24,244 bases of DNA, from positions 1 to 24,244 of the forward strand of contig DATJNS010000134.1 in assembly GCA_035507915.1 (NCBI GenBank), read 5' to 3'. Within the stretch, counting starts at the first letter, position 1, and every line of letters starts with the position of its first letter. A program made the translations under genes and the position numbers. The notes beneath the pieces are model-generated. The model did not search any database. It saw nothing but the letters and a program-made list of their open reading frames with translations, and had not been told where the DNA came from. The DNA is from JACQAI01 sp035507915 (GTDB lineage Bacteria; Pseudomonadota; Alphaproteobacteria; Elsterales; Elsteraceae). Below are positions 15,426 through 21,683 of this stretch, piece by piece.

Positions 15426-17243
15426 CTAAACGTGGACATCGACCAGGCTCAGTCCGGCGATCTGCCGGGTCATCGCCGGGGTCGTGGGGTCGTCGACGGG
15501 CGCGGCGGCAGCGGCCGCAGCGCCCGCGTTGGTGAAGCTGTTGGAGTTGGGCTCGTCGAACGTGGTGCCGTGGCTGTCGCCGCTCAGCGAGAACTGCAGG
15601 TCGCCGTTGTTGGTCGACAGCCCGGCGTCGTTGAGCGCCTGCTCGAGCTGATGCGAGTTGCGCTGCAGCAGCGACAACGTGTCCTGATGGTCGGCCGTGA
15701 TCGTGGCCGTGACATGGCCGGTGTCGTCGATCTTGAGATCGACCTGGACCTTGCCGAGCTCGGGCGGGCGCAGCTGGATGGTGAAGCGGCCGCTGCCGTC
15801 GCCATTGGCCGCCTGGCTCAGATTGGGCAGGATCTGATCGAGCAGCGGCAGTAGCGGCGCCGTCGGCCGCGCCGGAGGCGGCGCGCTCGCGGCAGCCGAC
15901 GGCGTCGTGCTCTGGGGCGTGGTCGTGCCGCCGACGGCCACCGCATTGGCGTCGCCGGGCAGCAGCCCCGACGCCTCGGTGCCCGCGCTCGCGGCGGCCG
16001 CGTCGGTCTGATGGGCGGCCTCGCCGAGCTGTGACAGCAGCAGCGTGTCGCCGGACAGGGCGCCGGCGGTGCCGGTGGTCGCCGCGGGCGTGGTGGTAGC
16101 CGGCGCGCCGCCCGGCGTGCCGCTGCCGTTCGCCAGGTTGCCGAACCCCGACTGCCCGGGATCGTCCGCGGCCGCGATCTGGACCTCGACGTTGGCGCTG
16201 TTGAGTTGCGCCAGGACCTGGGCGGCGGTCTTGCCCGTACCGGCGGTCGCGGAATTGGTCGTCGCGGCCGACGCGGCGTTTGCGGTGGCGCCGGCGTTGG
16301 CGGCCGAGGCGGCAGTGCCCGCCGCGGCGAACGCCGCGAAATCGGCCGCCAGGGTCTCGGCCTCGCTGGGCGTCGCGGGTGTCGTCCCGCCGCCACCGGC
16401 GGCGGGCGCGCTGCCCGAAGCGGCGGCGGTATTGCCGGTCTGGGCGGGCGCACCCAATGCGGAGGTTGGATCGGGCGTCGGCACGCTCGGGCCGGTCGGC
16501 TGCGGCGCGGCCGTCGCCGGCTTGGTTCCGGTGGTCGACGTGCCTGAGGTCGCCTCGGCCGCCGCGACGGCGATGAGCGTCGCGATGACGGGCACCGCTG
16601 CCGCGGCGCTCGAGGCATCTGTGGTCTGTGTCTTGTCGCCCGTGGCGGTGGTCTGGCCGTCGGTGCCGGCCGTCCCGGCCTTCGTTTGGCTGTCTGTGCC
16701 CTTCGTCCCGCCGGCCGTCTGGCTGCTGCTGCCGGATTGATTGCTGCCGTCGGTCTGGCTGGCGGACCCTGTCTGGGTCTGGCTCGCGGTGCCGCTTTGG
16801 CCGGAAGACCCGGTCTGCGACGTGTTGCTCGTGGTGGTGCTGCCCTGGCTCGTGCCGGACGTCGCGGGCGCGCTCGACGAGCTACCGCTCGCGGCGTCGT
16901 TGCTCGACTGGCCGGACTGGCCGGACGTCCCCGACTGCGAGCCGGACTGCGAACTCTGCTCCCCAGCGGGTGTTGGCGCCCGTGTGCTGGCTGGACCCGC
17001 GTCGGCGCCCGGCGATTGCTGGCTCGAGCTGCTCGGCGGGGGCTGCGGATCGGAATCGGTGCGGGGCGGCAACGCAGCCGGCTGGTAATTGACGGGCGGC
17101 GGGGCCGGCGGCGGGGGCACGGCATTGGCGGCCGCGCCCTCCGCCAGCAGCTGGTCGAACAGCTGGGCGTCGGGCGACGGGGACTCGGACTTCGCGGGCG
17201 CGCCAGGCTCCGAAGAGACCAGGCCGACCAGGGAGACATCCAT
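15426..17243 (-). CDS. fliK: FliK (flagellar hook-length control protein)
   Basis: A 605-residue hook-length ruler and substrate-specificity switch protein. The N-terminus is short and followed by a very long low-complexity region: Ser/Gly/Thr/Gln-rich at roughly residues 70-220, then Ala/Thr/Gly-rich to about 430. This fits a secreted, extended ruler. The conserved C-terminal FliK domain lies at about 475-575, with FTIQLRPPELGKVQVDLKIDDTGHVTATI and LSLLQRNSHQLEQALNDAGLSTNNGDLQFSL; the RPPELG motif is near residue 492. It is the first gene of the fliK-flgD-flgE-flgE2 block. A sigma-54 promoter begins about 31 bp upstream of the ATG, and GGTGG upstream may serve as Shine-Dalgarno sequence. Confidence 0.93.
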   Translation of the reverse strand: MDVSLVGLVSSEPGAPAKSESPSPDAQLFDQLLAEGAAANAVPPPPAPPPVNYQPAALPPRTDSDPQPPPSSSSQQSPGADAGPASTRAPTPAGEQSSQSGSQSGTSGQSGQSSNDAASGSSSSAPATSGTSQGSTTTSNTSQTGSSGQSGTASQTQTGSASQTDGSNQSGSSSQTAGGTKGTDSQTKAGTAGTDGQTTATGDKTQTTDASSAAAAVPVIATLIAVAAAEATSGTSTTGTKPATAAPQPTGPSVPTPDPTSALGAPAQTGNTAAASGSAPAAGGGGTTPATPSEAETLAADFAAFAAAGTAASAANAGATANAASAATTNSATAGTGKTAAQVLAQLNSANVEVQIAAADDPGQSGFGNLANGSGTPGGAPATTTPAATTGTAGALSGDTLLLSQLGEAAHQTDAAAASAGTEASGLLPGDANAVAVGGTTTPQSTTPSAAASAPPPARPTAPLLPLLDQILPNLSQAANGDGSGRFTIQLRPPELGKVQVDLKIDDTGHVTATITADHQDTLSLLQRNSHQLEQALNDAGLSTNNGDLQFSLSGDSHGTTFDEPNSNSFTNAGAAAAAAAPVDDPTTPAMTRQIAGLSLVDVHV

Positions 17244-17273
17244 TGGGCCACCAAAACGCTACGGCGGCCCTCT

Positions 17274-17289
17274 TGCAACCGTCACGCCA
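17274..17289 (-). promoter_or_regulatory. Sigma-54 (-24/-12) promoter of fliK-flgD-flgE
   Basis: On the minus strand TGGCGTGACGGTTGCA matches the sigma-54 consensus TGGCACG-N4-TTGCW at all but two positions, with the required GG-N10-GC spacing. Transcription would start near 17263, about 20 nt before the fliK ATG. With an FlbD-type activator in the same window this is a strong prediction. Confidence 0.82.
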
Positions 17290-17305
17290 TCCCCATGCCT
17301 GTTTA

Positions 17306-17318
17306 TAAGATATTGAAA
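17306..17318 (-). promoter_or_regulatory. IHF-like site between enhancer and sigma-54 promoter
   Basis: Minus-strand TTTCAATATCTTA fits the IHF consensus WATCAA-N4-TTR with one mismatch, in a local AT-rich patch. It lies between the promoter and the paired ftr-like elements, where IHF bending is expected at sigma-54 promoters. Confidence 0.5.
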
Positions 17319-17364
17319 AGAAGGCACTTTCTTCGATCGACTGCGTCGTGAGGGCGGCCGCGGA

Positions 17365-17399
17365 CCGGTAACTCCTGCTATGAGGCCGGCAAGTCCTGC
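17365..17399 (-). promoter_or_regulatory. Tandem ftr-like elements (candidate FlbD enhancer) upstream of fliK
   Basis: CCGGTAACTCCTGC (17365-17378) and CCGGCAAGTCCTGC (17386-17399) differ at two positions and are spaced 21 bp, about two helical turns. The second extends to GGCAAGTCCTGCC, which shares the GGCAA-N3-YTGCC core with the palindrome upstream of fliF. They lie about 100-135 bp upstream of the predicted start site, a normal enhancer distance. FlbD binding is inferred. Confidence 0.5.
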
Positions 17400-17543
17400 C
17401 CAGCGTGCCGGGGACGCGAGGGATGGGAAACCGGTGGCAAAGACCGGAGCCGGAGCGTAGCTTCCCGGCGCCGCTGGGCCCGCCCGAGGAAAGCGTTAAA
17501 GCCTCGGCCCTAGCATCGCGCGTCGCCAGATTGGGTTCGCAGC

Positions 17544-18131
17544 ATGATCGACGTCACGTCGATGTTCGCCACGCAGTTCGCCGAGCACGCCGCGGTGGCC
17601 GGCGCGACCGCAGAACGTCTGCGCGGCGAGTTCCGCCGCCTGTTCGAGGTCTGCCACGCCGCCTTGGCGGCAGGCGGCAAGCTGCTGTTCTTCGGCAACG
17701 GCGGCAGCGCCGCGGACTCCCAGCATCTGGCGACCGAGCTGACCGGCCGCTACCTGCGCGACCGCCCGGCAATCGCCGCGCTGGCGCTCACCACGGACAG
17801 CTCCTCGCTCACAGCGCTCGGCAACGATTATGGCTTCGACCAGGTCTTCTCGCGCCAGATCGAGGCGCTGGGTCGGCCGGGGGACGTCGCGATCGGCATC
17901 TCGACGTCGGGCAAGAGCGCCAACGTGACCCGCGCCCTCTTGGCGGCGCGCGCCGGCGGCTTGGCCGCGACGGCGCTCACCGGACGCGATGGCGGCGCGC
18001 TGGTCGGCCTCGCCGACCCGCTCCTGATCGTGCCGTCCGACAGCACGCCGCGGATCCAGGAGATGCACATCACGCTCGGTCACCTGCTCTGCGACGCCCT
18101 CGAGCAGTCGCTGTACCCGAAGGGCCGGTGA
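17544..18131 (+). CDS. gmhA: GmhA-like phosphoheptose isomerase (SIS domain)
   Basis: A 195-residue SIS-domain protein. The family converts sedoheptulose 7-phosphate to D-glycero-D-manno-heptose 7-phosphate, the first step of ADP- or GDP-heptose synthesis. GmhA motifs are FFGNGGSAADSQHLATELTGRY, ALGNDYGFDQVFSRQIEALG, GISTSGKSANV, ALTGRDGG and the C-terminal RIQEMHITLGHLLCDALE, with the active-site-type His and Glu. DiaA is the main alternative, but the ELTGRY and LTGRDGG segments fit GmhA better. Length is typical. The start ATG has no clear Shine-Dalgarno sequence; a second in-frame ATG lies at 17562. It is the first gene of a plus-strand set divergent from the hook operon, and the next gene overlaps its stop codon (GTGA). 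Confidence 0.88.
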   Translation: MIDVTSMFATQFAEHAAVAGATAERLRGEFRRLFEVCHAALAAGGKLLFFGNGGSAADSQHLATELTGRYLRDRPAIAALALTTDSSSLTALGNDYGFDQVFSRQIEALGRPGDVAIGISTSGKSANVTRALLAARAGGLAATALTGRDGGALVGLADPLLIVPSDSTPRIQEMHITLGHLLCDALEQSLYPKGR

Positions 18132-19564
18132 GCGCCACCGAGCAGGCCACCGGGCCGGCGCGCCGGGGCGAGAGTCTGGCGGGCGAGGGCCGCTGGAGCG
18201 AGGCGGCCGCGGCGTTCCGGGAGGCCGTCGCGCTGGCGCCCGACGACGCGGTGCTGCACAACAACCTGGCGGTGGCGCTGTTTCAGTCCGCCCGGCTCGA
18301 TGAGGCCGTGGTCGCGTTCGGTCGCGCCATCGAGCTCGATCCGGCGCACCTGCCTGCCCACGCGGGGCTCGCCTTCGCTCTCATCTCGAAGGGCGACCAG
18401 GCGGGCGCGATCGAGCAGTTTCGCGCGGTGGTGCGGCTCGACCCGCGCAATGTGCAGGCGCGCATGGCGCTGTTCCAGCTGCTGCAGGTCGCCCAGCAGC
18501 GCGACGAGGCGCTGGCGCATCAGCTGGCGGCGCTCGAGGTCTGCCGGCTCTTCACGCAGCCATGCGTCGGCGGCGCGCCGCGCGCCACGATCCTGGTCCT
18601 CAAGGCGCCCGGCGACCTGCAGACCAACATCCCGCTCGATCTCCTGTTCGATCGGGCGCACTACACGCTGCACGACCTCTACTTCGTCGCCGGGCACGCG
18701 GCGCCGGCGCAAGGCGAGCTGCCGCCCTACGACGTGGTGTTCAACGCGATCTCGGAATCCGAGCGCGCGTTGCCCGCGCTCGCCGCCGCCGAGGCGTTCA
18801 CCGCCGCGCAATCGAAACCGGCGCTCAACGATCCGGCGCGGGTGCGTCGGCTGTCGCGCGACGGCGCCGCGCGCCTGTTCGCCGACATCCCGGGCTGCCA
18901 TTTCCCGCCAACCGCGCGGCTGACGCGCACCGAGCTGCTGGCCGCGTCGTCGCCCCTGGACGCGCTGCGGTCGCGCGGCATGGCCTTGCCGGTCGTGATC
19001 CGACCCATCGAATCGCACGCCGGCGTCGACCTGGCGCGGATCGAGACGGCGGGTGAGCTCGCCGACTACCTCGCGCGCGTCGAACCGCCCGGCTATTACG
19101 TGGCGCCGTTCGTCGACTATCGCAGCCCCGACGGGTTCTACCGCAAGTACCGCGTGATGTTCGTCGACGGCGTGCCCTATCCGTGCCATCTGGCGATCTC
19201 GGAGCGCTGGATGATCCACTACCTCAACGCGGACACGCCCAATTTCGTCTGGATGCGCGCCGAGGAAGAGCGCTTCCTCGCCGACCTGTCGAACGTCTTC
19301 ACGGGTGCGGCGGTCGACGCGCTGCGGGCGATCGCCGCGCGCTGCGGCCTCGATTACGCCGGCATGGATTGCACGCTCGATGCCGAGGGTCGCGTGCTCG
19401 TGTTCGAGATCGATGCGGCGATGCTCGTGCACCTGTGGGATCCGATCGAGATCTATCCCTACAAGCACCGCTACGTCCCGCGGATCTTCCGGGCCGTCGA
19501 GGCGCTGGTCGACCGCCGGATCGGACGTTCCGCAGCGGCGGGGGCGACGACGGCTAATGACTGA
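18128..19564 (+). CDS. TPR protein with C-terminal ATP-grasp-like domain, function unknown
   Basis: A 478-residue protein starting at GTG 18128, which overlaps the gmhA TGA; the frame stays open far upstream but only this start avoids running through gmhA. Residues about 10-145 are three to four TPR units (AVLHNNLAVALFQSARLDEAVVAF, LPAHAGLAFALISKGDQAGAIEQF). Residues about 150-465 look like an ATP-grasp fold: LPVVIRPIESHAGVDLARI (288-305), FYRKYRVMFVDGVPYPCHLAIS (337-358) and YAGMDCTLDAEGRVLVFEIDAAM (410-432), which resemble the nucleotide- and metal-binding strands of carboxylate-amine/thiol ligases. No family name comes to mind. It may ligate an amino acid or similar group to a substrate made or presented by neighbouring enzymes, which is inference. 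The following gene starts inside its last codons. Confidence 0.8.
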   Translation: MSATEQATGPARRGESLAGEGRWSEAAAAFREAVALAPDDAVLHNNLAVALFQSARLDEAVVAFGRAIELDPAHLPAHAGLAFALISKGDQAGAIEQFRAVVRLDPRNVQARMALFQLLQVAQQRDEALAHQLAALEVCRLFTQPCVGGAPRATILVLKAPGDLQTNIPLDLLFDRAHYTLHDLYFVAGHAAPAQGELPPYDVVFNAISESERALPALAAAEAFTAAQSKPALNDPARVRRLSRDGAARLFADIPGCHFPPTARLTRTELLAASSPLDALRSRGMALPVVIRPIESHAGVDLARIETAGELADYLARVEPPGYYVAPFVDYRSPDGFYRKYRVMFVDGVPYPCHLAISERWMIHYLNADTPNFVWMRAEEERFLADLSNVFTGAAVDALRAIAARCGLDYAGMDCTLDAEGRVLVFEIDAAMLVHLWDPIEIYPYKHRYVPRIFRAVEALVDRRIGRSAAAGATTAND

Positions 19565-21683
19565 CGCGGTGGGCACCGGGCGGCCGCTGCCGAGCCGGAA
19601 GGTCGCGCGCTCCATCGAGAAGGCCGATGCGTTCCGCACGCGCGGCCAGCTCGATGCTGCCGTGGCGATCTACCGTTCCGTGCTGCGCAGCCTGCCCGAT
19701 CACTTTGGAGCGCTCTACGGCCTCGCGATCGCGCGGGCGCAGCAGGGCAAGCTCGACGACGGTGTCATCTTGCTTCGGCAGGCGGTCGCGCTCGATCCCA
19801 CCCATGTCGAGGCTCAGAACAACCTAGGCGGGATGCTGCACGCGCTTGGCCGGATGGAGGAAGCATGCCGAGCGTTCGAGGCGGCCGCGGCGGCCAATCC
19901 GGGCGACGCCGATCTGCAAAACAATCTTGGCGTCTTGAACGCGGTGCTCGGCCGTCATGCCGCTGCCGCCGCGTGCTTCGAGCGTGCGCTCGCCCTGCGC
20001 CCGCAGTTTGCCGCGGCCCTAAATAATCTGGGTAAAGCACTCCAGACCTTGGGGCGCGACGGGGCGGCGGAGTGTTTTGAGCGTGCGATCGCGCTGCGAC
20101 CCGACTTCGCGGAGGCTTTTACCAACCTCGGTCTTCTGCGCCTCGTTCAAGGCCGTCACGATTCGGCCATCGCCGGGTTCGAGCGAGCGCTGGCGATCCG
20201 GCCGGACTACGCCGAAGCGCACAACAACCTCGGTCTTACGCGGCTCTCCCTCGAACATCCTCGGGAGGCTCTGCCCTGTTTCGAGCGCGCGATCACCATC
20301 CGCCCCAACTTGGCGGACGCGCATAGCAACATGGGGACCGCCCTCGCAGCGTTGCGGCGCCAGGACGACGCGATCGCGTGCTATCAACGCGCGCTTGCGA
20401 TCGACCCCAACCACGGCGCGGCATGGGCGAATCTGGGTAATGCTTGGATGAGCCGGCGTCGCGAGGCCGAGGCGACGGCTTGCTACGAGCGTGCTTTGGC
20501 CAGCCCGTCGCGCGATCCCGACACCTACTGCAGCGTCGCGTCGAACCTGCAGGCGCTCGGCCGTCTCGAGGATGCTCAACGGGCCGCCGAGGCGGCGATC
20601 GCGCTGTCGCCCGGTCGTCCCGACCTCTACCATGTGCTGGCCAGGATCAAGCGCTTTGCCGCCAATGATGCACACACGGCGAGAATGGAAGCGCTCGCAC
20701 AGAACATGAGTTCGTTCGGCGAGGGCGTTCAGGCCAGCCTGCATTTTGCGTTGGCCAAGGTCTATGACGATACAGCCGACCACGACCGGTCGTTCCAACA
20801 CGCAGCCACGGCCAACGCGCTCAAGCGCCGTACGATCGCGTACGACGAGACGAAGACCCTGGGCTTCCTCGAACGGGTGTCTATCGTTTTCAGCGCCGAC
20901 CTGATGAAGCGCCATCGCGGCTCAGGTGCCGCGTCGCCCGTGCCGGTCTTCATCGTCGGCATGCCGCGATCGGGCACGACTTTGGTCGAGCAGATCCTCG
21001 CGAGCCATGCCTCGGTCTTCGGTGCGGGGGAGCTCGAAGACTTTCCGGCGGCGGCATCCCGGCTGACCCGGCCCGATGGGCGACCGCTTGCGTTGCCGGA
21101 CGACGCCAATGAGCTGTCGGCAGGCCAGCTTCGCGAGCTCGGCATGGATTATCTCGAAAGGATTCGGCCATCGGCGCTCGGCGCGGCGCGCGTCACCGAC
21201 AAGCTGCCGTTCAACTTCTTCAATGTCGGGCTAATCCATTTGGCGCTGCCTGACGCCAGGATCGTCCACGTCCGTCGCGACCCGGTTGATACCTGTCTCT
21301 CCTGCTTCAGCACGAACTTCGCAGGCAACCGGCAACCGTTCAGCTACGAGCTGGGCGAACTGGGGCGCTACTATCGCGCCTACGAGGCGGTCATGGAGCA
21401 CTGGCGTGCCGTGCTGCCGGCCGGCGTCATGCTCGACGTGAACTACGAGGACGTCGTCGACGACCTCGAAGGTCAGGCGCGCCGGCTGGTCGCCCACTGC
21501 GGATTGGCGTGGGATCCCGCCTGTCTCGCGTTCCACGCCGCCAAAAGGCCGGTGCGCACGGCAAGCGCGGTCCAGGTCCGCCAGCCGATCTACCGCAGCT
21601 CGGTCGCGCGCTGGCGGCCGTACGCTCACCTGCTCACGCCCTTGTTCGACGCCCTCGGCGTCGACCGCACGACGATAGCGTGA
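19557..21683 (+). CDS. TPR-sulfotransferase protein (module A)
   Basis: A 708-residue protein. The ATG at 19557 overlaps the previous stop by 8 nt. Residues about 20-380 are about ten TPR units of the O-GlcNAc-transferase-like type (AEAHNNLG, FERALAIRPDY repeated). Residues about 460-700 are a PAPS-dependent sulfotransferase domain: the 5'-phosphosulfate loop FIVGMPRSGTTLVEQILASH (P-loop GMPRSGTT 468-475), GAGELEDF, TDKLPFNFFNVGLIHLALP, and the 3'-phosphate motif HVRRDPVDTCLSCFS (571-585). The C-terminal KRPVRTASAVQVRQPIYRSSVARW is also characteristic of this TPR-sulfotransferase group. The acceptor is unknown; TPRs usually present protein substrates. There is no signal peptide or membrane segment, so it should be cytoplasmic. 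It ends in TGA overlapping the next gene's GTG. Confidence 0.9.
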   Translation: MTDAVGTGRPLPSRKVARSIEKADAFRTRGQLDAAVAIYRSVLRSLPDHFGALYGLAIARAQQGKLDDGVILLRQAVALDPTHVEAQNNLGGMLHALGRMEEACRAFEAAAAANPGDADLQNNLGVLNAVLGRHAAAAACFERALALRPQFAAALNNLGKALQTLGRDGAAECFERAIALRPDFAEAFTNLGLLRLVQGRHDSAIAGFERALAIRPDYAEAHNNLGLTRLSLEHPREALPCFERAITIRPNLADAHSNMGTALAALRRQDDAIACYQRALAIDPNHGAAWANLGNAWMSRRREAEATACYERALASPSRDPDTYCSVASNLQALGRLEDAQRAAEAAIALSPGRPDLYHVLARIKRFAANDAHTARMEALAQNMSSFGEGVQASLHFALAKVYDDTADHDRSFQHAATANALKRRTIAYDETKTLGFLERVSIVFSADLMKRHRGSGAASPVPVFIVGMPRSGTTLVEQILASHASVFGAGELEDFPAAASRLTRPDGRPLALPDDANELSAGQLRELGMDYLERIRPSALGAARVTDKLPFNFFNVGLIHLALPDARIVHVRRDPVDTCLSCFSTNFAGNRQPFSYELGELGRYYRAYEAVMEHWRAVLPAGVMLDVNYEDVVDDLEGQARRLVAHCGLAWDPACLAFHAAKRPVRTASAVQVRQPIYRSSVARWRPYAHLLTPLFDALGVDRTTIA

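Larger units (their letters stand above)
17244..17543. other. Divergent intergenic region between fliK and gmhA
   Basis: This is the only 300-base stretch without a gene. Its left half carries the sigma-54 promoter, IHF-like site and ftr-like pair for the minus-strand hook genes. The right half (17400-17543) should carry the plus-strand gmhA promoter, but I see no convincing sigma-70 type hexamers there. The block CCGGT-ggcaaag-ACCGG near 17433-17449 is a small inverted repeat of unknown meaning. Confidence 0.6.

Noticed and set aside
17405..18127. Upstream extension of the TPR/ATP-grasp-like gene to ATG 17405
   Set aside because: It would overlap all of gmhA in another frame and gives Arg-rich nonsense. 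TPR sequence begins only after GTG 18128, which forms a GTGA overlap.
18080..19639. Minus-strand frame of 519 codons opposite the TPR/ATP-grasp-like gene
   Set aside because: Arg-rich shadow translation without domain features; the plus-strand frame has TPR repeats and overlapping neighbours.
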